From assembly GCF_026626705.1 (NCBI RefSeq), contig NZ_JAPNKC010000001.1:2914001-2978000 (forward strand): a stretch of DNA of 64,000 nt, read 5' to 3'. Under the pieces are notes generated by a model that ran no database searches, was not told the DNA's origin, and worked only from the letters and a program-made list of their open reading frames with translations. A program made the translations under genes and the position numbers. The first letter of the stretch is position 1. Every line of letters starts with the position of its first letter. Of this stretch, positions 40,701-49,227 are shown one piece after another. Source of the stretch: Pyxidicoccus sp. MSG2. Lineage in GTDB: Bacteria > Myxococcota > Myxococcia > Myxococcales > Myxococcaceae.

Positions 40701-42110
40701 ATCGACCACAACGGGAAGAACATCTACCCGGACGAGCTGGAGGAGCTGTACCAGGAGCACCCGCACATCAAGGAGCTGTCGGTCGTCGGCCTGCCCGACG
40801 AGGCGGGCGGCGAGAAGGTGGCGTGCCTGTGCGTGCCGGATTACGGCGAGCGCCCGCGCGAAGAGGTGCGGCGCGAGGTGGAGGAGCACTTCCGCAAGGT
40901 GAGCGCGGACATGCCCTTCTACCGCCGGGTGAAGGTGCTGCGGCTGTGGGACGGCGAGCTGCCGCGCACCGCCAAGCGCAGCGTGAAGCGCAAGCAGGTG
41001 GTGGAGGAGCTGCAGCGGCTGGAGCGCATGGCCGCCAGCGCCAGCAAGGCGCGCGAGAAGGTGGCCAACCCCGGCTCCGGCGGCGTGGGCGACTGGCTCT
41101 ACCCGCTCATCGCCGAGGTGTGCCACCGCCCGGTGGCGGACGTGCGGCCGGACGCGCTGCTCACCGGAGACCTGGGCTTCGACTCGCTGATGCTCACCGA
41201 GCTGTCGTCCGCACTGGAGGGCGCGGGCGTGCCGCTGCCCGCGATTGAAGACCTGACGCAGGTGCAGACGGTGGAGGACCTGCGCAAGGTGGTGCTGGCG
41301 TCCGGCAAGCGCCCCACGGTGGAGACGCGGGCGAAGGACATCAGCAAGGAGAACGCGCGCGCGGAGGAGGTAGAGATTCCGGTGCCCGAGGTGGTGGCGG
41401 ACGTGGGCCGTCAGCTCCTCGCCTTCGGACAGAAGGTGCTCTACGGCGGCGTCTTCGACACCAAGGTGACGGGCAAGCCCTTCATCCCGCAGAACCGCAA
41501 CTTCCTCGTCATCGCCAACCACTCCAGCCACCTGGACGCGGGGCTGGTGCGCGTGGCGCTCGGGGACCAGGGCGAGCGACTCGTGTCGCTGGCGGCGCGC
41601 GACTACTTCTTCAACACGCCGCTCAAGCGCGCCTGGTTCGAGAACTTCACCAACCTCATCCCCATTGAACGGCAGGGCTCGCTGCGCGAGTCGCTGCGCA
41701 TGGCGGGCGAGGCGCTGCGCCAGGGCTACAACGTCCTCATCTTCCCCGAGGGCACGCGCTCCACCACCGGGGAGCTGTTGGAGTTCAAGTCCACGCTGGG
41801 CTACCTCGCCCTCACCTACAGCGTGGACGTGCTGCCGCTCTACATCGAGGGCGCCTTCGACGCGCTGCCCAAGGGCACGGTGTTCCCCAAGTCGAAGAAC
41901 CTCGAGGTGCACATCGGCCCGGCGCTGGAGCACGAGACGCTGCGCGCGCGTGTGCAGGGCATGGCGCGCTCCGAGGGCTACCGCTATGCCACCCGCATCG
42001 CCGAGGACGCGATGCGCGCGCTCAAGGCCGGCCGGGTGCTGGACCTCAACGCGCAGGAGCCGACGTCGACGGCGCTCACCCGCGCCTCCACTGGAGGGAA
42101 GGACTCGTGA
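37704..42110 (+). CDS. elbD: ElbD-like multidomain enzyme: fatty acyl reductase - AMP ligase - ACP - acyltransferase
   Basis: A 1468-residue fusion. Domain order: Rossmann fatty acyl reductase (GSTGFVG about 24; YTYTKSLGEQ, catalytic Tyr and Lys about 280-285) and its C-terminal helical domain to about 520; acyl-AMP ligase about 550-1090 (TSGTTGTPKG about 727, YGLTES, LHTGDLGRLDAEG, VDGRAKD-like GRAKDVIIDHNGKNIYPDE in two parts); acyl carrier protein with DLGFDSLMLTEL (Ser about 1161); PlsC acyltransferase with NHSSHLD (about 1272) and EGTR (about 1349). This is the architecture of M. xanthus ElbD, which makes alkyl ether lipids that act as developmental lipids. ATG 37704 has GAGG upstream; GTG 37692 is an alternative. 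Confidence 0.92.
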   Translation: MSQPQLPELNVSRVFTGKRLLFAGSTGFVGKVTLSMLLHRYGQELDKVYVLVRKGSAASAERRFFDKVATSEPFQPLRDAYGDAGALEFIRKKCHVLDGDITDPWVGLEEVQVAELTGKVHAFVNCAGLVSFNPSLEVGLNVNTHGVKYAAELAVRWGVPLVHMSTAFVAGNRDGLVFEDEEVRGYFPRRDELDGRDFSLEQELADAERIVARLREQADDKALTSTFRKKALDRLAEEGRDVNDEKTLRLAVGRERKLWLSGELVRAGMERAAHWGWPNTYTYTKSLGEQVLASTPGLRYAIVRPSIVESAMHFPFPGWNEGFTTSAPLAFAGIKGPGGIPAGESTILDIIPVDQVAGATIGITAHSIEVEERRVYHLASGDVNPFYASRSVELVGLYRRRYYRNRETGNALMNSLRSRLEPQPVSKKEFELFSAPMLVRGAKFLKKAIEEVRPAWGAPGVQAMLDKAKVSLDDVEQQNQGLIALTDLFLPFLYENRYVFRCDNTRSVYTRMAHTDRLKVPWAPEHIDWRAYFMETHLPGLEKWVFPGLEEEREKRTVIPAHRDLLELLEATVHAYRHRVAFRMVAGEREERFTFGEVHRYASRVGSFLLGKGIKHGDRVLLVSENRPEWGICYFGILRAGATAVPVDPGLSEAELLNISRRAEARACLLSEDAAHDFPGLVTALGEGVTVASLAEAMTGDPAHPDRIGPVKKSASADDLASIIFTSGTTGTPKGVMLTHRNFASLVAKLAGVFDIGVGDGVLSVLPLHHTFEFSSGFLTPFWRGAEITYIDELTSDRLGEVFETGRITAMVGVPALWQLLHRKITQEFASKPPFVEQALKALMATHGELRNRGNINLGKLLFWPVHRKFGGRIKVLVSGGSALPDEVHKAFHELGFNITEGYGLTESAPVLSVTEPGNKRQPGTVGRPLPGIELRIANPDNDGLGEVLAKGPNVMPGYFGDREATDAVLKEGWLHTGDLGRLDAEGRLYLVGRAKDVIIDHNGKNIYPDELEELYQEHPHIKELSVVGLPDEAGGEKVACLCVPDYGERPREEVRREVEEHFRKVSADMPFYRRVKVLRLWDGELPRTAKRSVKRKQVVEELQRLERMAASASKAREKVANPGSGGVGDWLYPLIAEVCHRPVADVRPDALLTGDLGFDSLMLTELSSALEGAGVPLPAIEDLTQVQTVEDLRKVVLASGKRPTVETRAKDISKENARAEEVEIPVPEVVADVGRQLLAFGQKVLYGGVFDTKVTGKPFIPQNRNFLVIANHSSHLDAGLVRVALGDQGERLVSLAARDYFFNTPLKRAWFENFTNLIPIERQGSLRESLRMAGEALRQGYNVLIFPEGTRSTTGELLEFKSTLGYLALTYSVDVLPLYIEGAFDALPKGTVFPKSKNLEVHIGPALEHETLRARVQGMARSEGYRYATRIAEDAMRALKAGRVLDLNAQEPTSTALTRASTGGKDS

Positions 42111-43134
42111 AGCTGCTCGTAACGGGAGGCACGGGATTCCTCGGCACGCACCTGGTGCCGCGGCTGTTGACGGCGGGGCACTCGGTGCGGCTCATCGGCC
42201 GCTCGAAGCCCTCGGGCACGGCCTTCGCGGGCGCGGAGTACGCCCCGGGTGACTTGAAGGACCGGGACGCGGTGCGCCGCGCGCTGGCGGGCGTGGACGC
42301 CGTCTACCACCTCGCGGGGCTCGTCTCCTTCCAGCCGAAGGACGCGCGGAAGATGTTCGAGCTGCACGTGGACAGCACGCGTGAGTTGCTGCGCGACGTG
42401 CGCGAGGCCGGCGTGAAGCGCGTGGTGCTGGCCTCCACCTCCGGCACCATCGCCGTGTCGAAGGAAGAGCACGTCGGCACCGAGAGCGACGACTACCCGA
42501 TTACGGTGGTGGGGCGCTGGCCGTACTACCTGTCCAAAATCTACGAGGAGAAGCTGGCGCTGGAGTACTGCCGCAAGCACGCCATTCCCCTCGTGGTGCT
42601 CAACCCCAGCCTGTTGATGGGCCCGGGAGACGACAGGCTGTCCTCCACGTGGACGGTGGTGAAGTTCCTCAACCAGGAGATTCCGGCCATGCCGGGCGGC
42701 GGCATCTCCTTCGTGGACGCGCGCGACGCGGCGGACGCCTTCGTCAACGCGCTCACCCGGGGCGAAATCTACGGCCGCCACCTCATGGGGGTGAATCTCT
42801 CCATGGTGGACTTCTTCAAGCGCCTGGAGCGCATCACCGGCGTGCCCGCACCCCGGCTGCGCCTGCCCTCACAGGTCAACGTGCTGGGCAGCAAGCTGCT
42901 GGAGCGCTGGGCGAAGGTGCGCGGCACCAAGCCCGTGCTGGACCCGCAGGAAGTGGAGATTGGCGAGCACTGGTTCTGGCTGACGCGTCCAAGGCAGAGG
43001 CCGAACTGGGCTTCCGCGCGCGCGACATCCACGAGACGCTCTCCGAGACGGTGCAGCACATCTACGGGAAGATGCCGCCCCAGGCCCTGCCCGGCACCAA
43101 GGGCCGGCTGAGCGACCTGCGCGAAGGCACCTGA
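42107..43134 (+). pseudogene. NAD-dependent epimerase, last gene of the elb-like operon, broken by an apparent 1-base deletion
   Basis: Starts at GTG overlapping the elbD stop (GTGA), with GGAGGGAAGGA upstream. An extended SDR: VTGGTGFLGTHLVPRLL, VYHLAGLVSFQPKDARKMFELHVDSTR and YYLSKIYEE (YxxxK region). After EVEIGEHWFWL (base 42982) the frame goes into TRPRQRPN and stops at 43111. Adding one G between 42982 and 42983 restores DASKAEAELGFRARDIHET and a normal end at 43134 (342 residues). Conservation of the second frame after the break shows the damage is very recent or a sequencing error. It is otherwise the fifth gene of the operon. Confidence 0.82.
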
Positions 43135-43147
43135 GGCCCCGCGGGGA

Positions 43148-43300
43148 CTACCGCTCCACCCGTCCCCGCGCGTCTTCCACGAGGCGCGCGGCCCAGGGCT
43201 CGGAGCGGTGGCTCCACACCCAGGCCGCGCCGAGGAAGCCGAGGCCCAGCAGCACCAGCAACAGCCGCGCGAAGGTGGAGGGGCCTGCTTCCTTCGCCAC
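43148..43300 (-). CDS. small single-pass membrane protein downstream of the diguanylate cyclase
   Basis: A 50-residue frame from GTG 43300: VAKEAGPSTF then ARLLLVLLGLGFLGAAWVW, a single membrane segment, then a charged tail SHRSEPWAARLVEDARGRVER. It starts three bases after the stop of the FHA-GGDEF gene, so it is translated from the same message. The hydrophobic-charged layout and spacing support it as real; family and function are unknown. Confidence 0.5.
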   Translation of the reverse strand: MAKEAGPSTFARLLLVLLGLGFLGAAWVWSHRSEPWAARLVEDARGRVER

Positions 43301-43303
43301 GGC

Positions 43304-44185
<882 letters not shown>

Positions 44186-44415
44186 CGCGAGCGAAGGCTA
44201 GCAGCCCGCCCATCTCCGGGGAAGCCGCGCAACCCGCCTGCCCACGTCTATTGCCGGGTGCCCTCGGGAGGCCCCCGACGGAGCGCTTCTCCCACATCCG
44301 GCGCCCCTCGTGGAGGACGGAGGACCTGAACAGGCGGTTATGCACTCAACGAAGGCGGGCGAGCGGGCACGTGTGCCCTTGTCGGACGGAGGCGGACGGT
44401 TAACGTCGGCGGTCT

Positions 44416-45644
44416 ATGTCCAAAGTGCTGGCGATGATTCTGGCAGGAGGTGCGGGGACCCGCCTGGAGCCGCTCACCCGTGAGCGCGCGAAGCCGGCGG
44501 TGCCGTTCGGCGGCCGTTACCGCATCATCGACTTCGTCCTCTCCAACTTCGCGAACTCCGGCGTGTACCGGATGAAGGTGCTGACGCAGTACAAGAGCGA
44601 CTCGCTGAACAACCACCTGTCCCGGGCGTGGCGGATGACGGCCTTCCTGGGCCACTACGTGGAGGCGGTGCCCGCGCAGATGCGGACCGGCGTGGACTGG
44701 TACAAGGGCAGCGCGGACGCCATCTACCAGAACCTCAACATCATCACCGACGAGGAGCCGGACCACATCTTCGTCTTCGGCGCGGACCACGTGTACCGGA
44801 TGGACACGCGGCAGATGCTGGACTTCCACTGCGCGAAGAAGGCCGCGTGCACGGTGGCCGCGATTCCCGTCCCGATTGAGCAGGGGCGCGAGTTCGGCAT
44901 CATCGACGTGGGGCCGGACGGGCGGATGCGGCAGTTCCTGGAGAAGCCGAAGAATCCCCCGCCCATGCCGGGCAACCCGAAGATGTGCCTGGCCTCCTGG
45001 GCAACTACCTCTTCACCACGGACGTGCTGGTGCAGGAGGTGGTGCGCGACGCGGCGAACGAGGCGAGCGCGCACGACTTCGGCAAGTCCATCATCAGCGA
45101 GCTGTACAAGACGGCGCCGGTGTACGTGTACGACTTCGCCACGAACGAGATTGCCGGCCAGGAGGAGAAGGAGCGCGGCTACTGGCGGGACGTGGGGAAC
45201 ATCGACGTCTACTACGACTCCAACATGGAGCTGGTGCAGGTGGACCCGGTGTTCAACCTGTACAACGACCGGTGGCCCATCCACACGCAGCCCAACAACT
45301 ACCCGCCGGCCAAGTTCGTCTTCGCGGACAAGGAGAACAAGCGCGTGGGGCACGCCACGGACTCGCTGGTGGCGGAGGGCTGCATCATCTCCGGCGGCCA
45401 CGTGAATCGCTCGGTGCTGTCCCCGAAGGTGCGCGTGAATTCGTACTCGGAGGTGGAGGACTCGCTGCTCTTCGAGAACGTCACCATCGGCCGGCGCTGC
45501 CGCATCCGCCGGGCCATCATCGACAAGAACGTGGAGATTCCGCAGGGGACGACGATTGGCTACGACCCGGTGGAGGACAAGCGGCGCTTCCACGTCACGC
45601 CGAGCGGGGTGGTAGTGATTCCCAAGGGCATGAAGGTGACCTGA
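44416..45644 (+). pseudogene. glgC: glucose-1-phosphate adenylyltransferase, broken by an apparent 1-base deletion
   Basis: Makes ADP-glucose, the glycogen synthase donor. [48 protein letters not shown] and [11 protein letters not shown] are GlgC signatures. After KMCLAS (base 44997) the frame shifts and would end at 45405. Adding one A between 44997 and 44998 gives [16 protein letters not shown] and the full C-terminal left-handed beta-helix ([27 protein letters not shown]) to the stop at 45644, 409 residues. The downstream frame is well conserved, so this is a fresh mutation or a sequence error. A GNAT gene starts eight bases later. Confidence 0.88.
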
Positions 45645-45652
45645 GGCAAGCC

Positions 45653-46171
45653 ATGGGTGTTGCGGGGGGCCTCCACCTCAGGCCGGCGCTGGAGTCGGAC
45701 CGGCGCACCCTGTGGCGCATCCACACGCAGGCGGTGGAGGCGCACTGCCGGGACGTGTACGCGCCGCACGAGGTGAGCACCTGGGTGCGGCTGCTCCGGC
45801 CGGAGGGCTACCTGCGGCCGGACAAGCCCCGCACGGTGCTGGTGGCCGAGCGCGGCCGGCGCCTGGTGGGCTTCGGCCAGGTGGACACGCGCGCGGGGGA
45901 GCTGGAGGCCCTCTACGTGGTGCCGGACGAGGTGGGCCAGGGCGTGGGCTCCACCCTGCTGGCGGCGCTGGAGTCCGTGGCGTGGCGCGAAGGGGTGCCG
46001 CAGCTCGGCCTGGACGCCAGCCTCAACGCGGAGGCCTTCTACCGGCGCCATGGCTACGTGTGGATGCACGCGGCCCGGCGCCCGCTCACGCCCGACGTGC
46101 AGCTGGCGTGCGTGAGGATGCAGAAGCGGCGGCCGGCCTCCACCCTCAGCGAGGAGCCGGCCGCGCGCTGA
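45653..46171 (+). CDS. GNAT family N-acetyltransferase
   Basis: A 172-residue acetyltransferase. LHLRPALESDRRTLWRIHTQAVEAHC opens it; LEALYVVPDEVGQGVGSTLLAALESVA holds the acetyl-CoA Q/RxxGxG/A loop, and LGLDASLNAEAFYRRHGYVW the C-terminal motif. GAGG precedes ATG 45653. It follows glgC closely and is probably cotranscribed, but the acceptor substrate is unknown. Confidence 0.88.
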   Translation: MGVAGGLHLRPALESDRRTLWRIHTQAVEAHCRDVYAPHEVSTWVRLLRPEGYLRPDKPRTVLVAERGRRLVGFGQVDTRAGELEALYVVPDEVGQGVGSTLLAALESVAWREGVPQLGLDASLNAEAFYRRHGYVWMHAARRPLTPDVQLACVRMQKRRPASTLSEEPAAR

Positions 46172-46177
46172 CGGCGG

Positions 46178-46633
46178 CTAGGTGAAGGCGGCGCGCACTT
46201 CGGGCTTGCGCAGCACCACCAGCGCCCAGATGCCCAGGGGAAGGCCCACGCACACGCAGGGGCCACAGCAAGGGATGAGCGCGAGGATGCCGGAGGTCAT
46301 CGCCAGCCCGTAGCTCTGGAGGCCGCGCATCTTCAGCGCGCCCAGGAAGATGAGGGCGTTGAGGATGAGGTACGGCAGCGAGAAGGTCAGGCGCCCACCC
46401 GTGGACGTGATGAACTCGAAGAACCCCCGCATCGGCTCCATCTGGGGGTCCTGCATCGCCTGCTGCAGCTGCGCCATCTGGTCCGCGTTGACGGGGCTGA
46501 CGAGGCCATAGAGGCCATAGAGGAACGTCAGCGCCGAGGTGACCATCAGCAGGATGGCGGGCAGCGACACGGCCTCACGCGCCTGCGCGGGCGAGCCTCC
46601 GGGCGACATCGGTGAGCCGAAGTTGTTCTCCAT
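46178..46633 (-). CDS. four-segment membrane protein of unknown function
   Basis: A 151-residue protein with about four membrane helices after a short Gly/Ser-rich N terminus: SLPAILLMVTSALTFLYGLYGLV, TFSLPYLILNALIFLGALKM, and a Cys-rich hairpin ILALIPCCGPCVCVGLPLGIWALVVL. The end resembles DUF4190-like small membrane proteins. AGAGGGGAAC precedes ATG 46633. Nothing in the neighbourhood explains its role. Confidence 0.75.
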   Translation of the reverse strand: MENNFGSPMSPGGSPAQAREAVSLPAILLMVTSALTFLYGLYGLVSPVNADQMAQLQQAMQDPQMEPMRGFFEFITSTGGRLTFSLPYLILNALIFLGALKMRGLQSYGLAMTSGILALIPCCGPCVCVGLPLGIWALVVLRKPEVRAAFT

Positions 46634-46705
46634 GTTCCCCTCTTCCCTCGAATGACATGGGTGGTGCGCGGGCACCGCCCGGGCGGGGGCATTCCACCCG
46701 GAGAA

Positions 46706-46740
46706 CGGCGGACACGCCAAGTGAAATGACGTGTCCGCCG
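46706..46740. terminator. perfect 11-bp hairpin between rtcB and the membrane protein gene
   Basis: CGGCGGACACG (46706-46716) pairs fully with CGTGTCCGCCG (46730-46740) around a 13-nt loop. It is upstream of the membrane protein gene and downstream of rtcB, both on the minus strand. It could be a terminator or an operator. Confidence 0.45.
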
Positions 46741-46754
46741 GACAGGTGACGCAT

Positions 46755-46778
46755 CCGGGGCCGATTTTCCGGCCCCGG
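46755..46778 (-). terminator. GC-rich hairpin just after rtcB
   Basis: CCGGGGCCG / CGGCCCCGG, 9 bp with a six-base loop, eight bases beyond the rtcB stop. There is no T tract after it. Confidence 0.45.
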
Positions 46779-46785
46779 ACGCGTC

Positions 46786-48210
46786 TCAGGCCTTGAAGGT
46801 GAGCAGGGGCGAAAGCCGCGCCACCTCGCGGACGATGCCGGCCTCCACCTGCGAGTCCACCACCGGGCGGATGGGCTTGTACGCCGCGGGCGCCTCCTCC
46901 ACCCGCCGCTCCGCCCGCAGGCTGATGCAGTCCACCCCGGTGAGGCCCAGGGCCTCCTCGCTGTGGTCCGCCCCGCCGCGCGACATGGAGAAGCGCGAGC
47001 GCGCCCGCCCTGCCCCATGGGACGCGGACTCCAGGGACTTCGCGTCGCCACACCCCACCATGAGGAAGGACGTGGCCCCCATGGAGCCGGGGATGATGAC
47101 GGGCTGCTCCGCCCCCGCCGGGCACGCGCCCTTGCGCGCCAGCCACCCGCCCTCGTATGGGAGCGTGAGGTTGTGCGGCACGTCGTAGACGAGCGGTGCC
47201 TCCACCTCGCCGAACAGCTCGCGCAGCGTCTGGCGCAGCAGCTCCGCCAGCAGCAGCCGGTTGAGGAAGGCGTAGTTGGCCGCGGTGGCCTCCGCCTCCA
47301 GGTACTCGGCCACGAGCCGCTCGTCCCCCAGCGGGAGGATGCCGCTGTCCGGGAAGGGCTGCCCCACGGGCCACGCCTTGCGCGCCCGCTCCTGCCAGGC
47401 CACGCCCACGTGCTTGCCCACGTCGCGGCTGCCGGAGTGGACCATGAACGCGAGCTGTCCCTCGCGCACGCCCCACTGCCAGGCCCGCGCCCGGTCCTCC
47501 ACGGCCTCCACGCGCTGCACCTCGACGAAGTGGTTGCCCCCTCCGACGGTGGCCAGCCCCGCGTCGCGCACCACGCCCTCGCGGGTGAAGGTATCGGGCG
47601 CCCAGGACGGGTTGCCCCGCAGTCCGCCGCCCAGGTGGATGCGGTCCACCTCCGCGTCGAGCTGCTTCAGGTCCGAGCGCCCCGTGCACCCCAGCGGCTG
47701 CTCCAGCGTCTCCAGCAACCAGCCGGGGATGCCGTCGCGCAGCAGGGCCTCCGAGGCACGCGAGGACATGGCCACGTCCCGAGTGCCGAAGAAGTAGTGG
47801 CCCTTCATCCGCTCCACGAAGGCGTCCCGCTTCGCGAGGAAGGTGTCCACGGAGAGGTCCGCGACGTGCAGGCGCATGCCGCAGTTGATGTCGGTGCCGA
47901 TGGCACCGGGAACGACCAGGCCCCGCGTGTGCAGCACCGAGCCGATGGCCACACCGGAGTCACCGGGGTGGAAGTCGGGGGTGGCGCGCACGCGCAGCAC
48001 CTGGCCACCGCCCGGGTGCTTCAGGGCGGCGAGGTTGGCGAGTTGCCGGAAGGCCTTGCCCTCCACGGGCAGGTCCGGCGGGAGGAGCACCTCGGCGGGC
48101 GGCGCATTCGCGTCGTCCAGGAGGCGCACGGAGTAGAGGCGACCGTCATAGGTCAACTCGAGCCCCTCACGGGCAAGCGCCCGCAGGAGCCGATTCAGTT
48201 TCGGCTGCAT
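46786..48210 (-). CDS. rtcB: RtcB family RNA ligase
   Basis: A 474-residue GTP- and Mn2+-dependent ligase joining 2',3'-cyclic phosphate or 3'-phosphate RNA ends to 5'-OH ends. Metal and guanylation motifs: GAIGTDINCGMRL (metal Cys), VGGGNHFVEV, MVHSGSRDVGKHVG, SMGATSFLMVG and SHGAGRARSR, where the His is the guanylated residue. ATG 48210 (MQPKLNRLLRALAREG) is chosen over ATG 48246 and GTG 48255. No rtcA, archease or rtcR is adjacent. In other bacteria rtcB is often beside Ro60 and Y RNAs; here a Ro-like gene lies about 14 kb away. Confidence 0.92.
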   Translation of the reverse strand: MQPKLNRLLRALAREGLELTYDGRLYSVRLLDDANAPPAEVLLPPDLPVEGKAFRQLANLAALKHPGGGQVLRVRATPDFHPGDSGVAIGSVLHTRGLVVPGAIGTDINCGMRLHVADLSVDTFLAKRDAFVERMKGHYFFGTRDVAMSSRASEALLRDGIPGWLLETLEQPLGCTGRSDLKQLDAEVDRIHLGGGLRGNPSWAPDTFTREGVVRDAGLATVGGGNHFVEVQRVEAVEDRARAWQWGVREGQLAFMVHSGSRDVGKHVGVAWQERARKAWPVGQPFPDSGILPLGDERLVAEYLEAEATAANYAFLNRLLLAELLRQTLRELFGEVEAPLVYDVPHNLTLPYEGGWLARKGACPAGAEQPVIIPGSMGATSFLMVGCGDAKSLESASHGAGRARSRFSMSRGGADHSEEALGLTGVDCISLRAERRVEEAPAAYKPIRPVVDSQVEAGIVREVARLSPLLTFKA

Positions 48211-48379
48211 GACCCAGCTCAGGAATGCCCCGGCGCGCGCACGCATGCACAGCACCGGGGGGACGTGACGGAGAGATAGGGGGACCAGGGTTCAGCAGCC
48301 GCGGTCGCCGGAACGGCGCAAGGCCGTCCTCACCGTGCACGGACGGGAGCGGGGAGGATTCCTGACAGGCGGCGCGGGC

Positions 48380-49159
48380 CTACACGGCGGCGGACAGGCC
48401 GCCGTCCACGTTGATGGCCGCGCCGCTGATGTAGCCGCCCCGGGGGGACAGCAGGAAGGCGACGAGGTCCGCGAACTCCTCGGCCCTGCCCACCCGGCCC
48501 AGGGGGATGCCGGCGTGGCGCGCCATCTCCGTCTGGAAGGACTCCACCGGCTTGCCCACCTCCTGGGCCCGGCGCACCCACTGGCCGCTCTCGATGATGC
48601 CCACCAGCACGGCATTCACCCGGACGCCGTGCGGGCCGAACTCCTTCGACAGCGCCTTCGTCAGCGCCATGCCCGCCGCGCGTGACACCGACGAGGGCGT
48701 GGAGTGCGCGCCCGGCGTCTTCGCGGAAATCGCCAGCACGTTGACGATGGCGCCCCCGCCGGACTCGCGGATGAACGGGAGCGCCTGCCGCGAGGCGCGG
48801 ACGGCGGCGAAGAGCTTGAGGTTGAGGTCCTCCTCCCACTCCGCGTCCGTCACCGACAGGAAGGGCCGCGCGGCCGCGGAGCCGGCGTTGTTCACCAGCG
48901 CGTCCACCCGCCCGAAGCGCGCGTGCGCCGCGTCCACGAAGTGCTCCACCTGCCAGGCCTTGGACACGTCGGCCTGGACGGTGAGCACATCCCCGCCCTC
49001 GGCGCGCAGGGAGTCCGCGGTGGCCTCCAGGCGCTCCACGCCCCGGGCACACAGCGCCACCTTCGCGCCCTCCCGGACGAGCCTCCGGGCCACCGCCGCC
49101 CCCAGCCCGTCCGAGCCCCCCGTCACCAACACCACCTTGCCACCGAGCTCCAGGTCCAC
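48380..49159 (-). CDS. short-chain dehydrogenase family protein with altered active site
   Basis: A 259-residue SDR starting at GTG with AAGGAGAC upstream. VVLVTGGSDGLGAAVARRL is the cofactor motif, ALVNNAGSAAARPF the NNAG motif, and VNAVLVGIIESGQW and ISGAAINVDGG the C-terminal motifs. The usual YxxxK is missing: the segment STPSSVSRAAGMALTKAL aligns with YxxSKAA, so Tyr is Ser and Lys is Arg. It may be a non-classical SDR or an inactive binding protein. Confidence 0.85.
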   Translation of the reverse strand: MDLELGGKVVLVTGGSDGLGAAVARRLVREGAKVALCARGVERLEATADSLRAEGGDVLTVQADVSKAWQVEHFVDAAHARFGRVDALVNNAGSAAARPFLSVTDAEWEEDLNLKLFAAVRASRQALPFIRESGGGAIVNVLAISAKTPGAHSTPSSVSRAAGMALTKALSKEFGPHGVRVNAVLVGIIESGQWVRRAQEVGKPVESFQTEMARHAGIPLGRVGRAEEFADLVAFLLSPRGGYISGAAINVDGGLSAAV

Positions 49160-49227
49160 GTGTCGTCTCCTTCGCTGGCGCCAGGCCCACGGCGGCTGGC
49201 GCGCACACCGAGCCGGAAGCTACGCCA

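Noticed and set aside
37557..41933. 1458-codon open frame antisense to elbD
   Set aside because: High-GC shadow with His/Arg/Val-rich low-complexity sequence; the sense frame has clear domains. The same applies to long frames opposite glgX, treY and uvrD.
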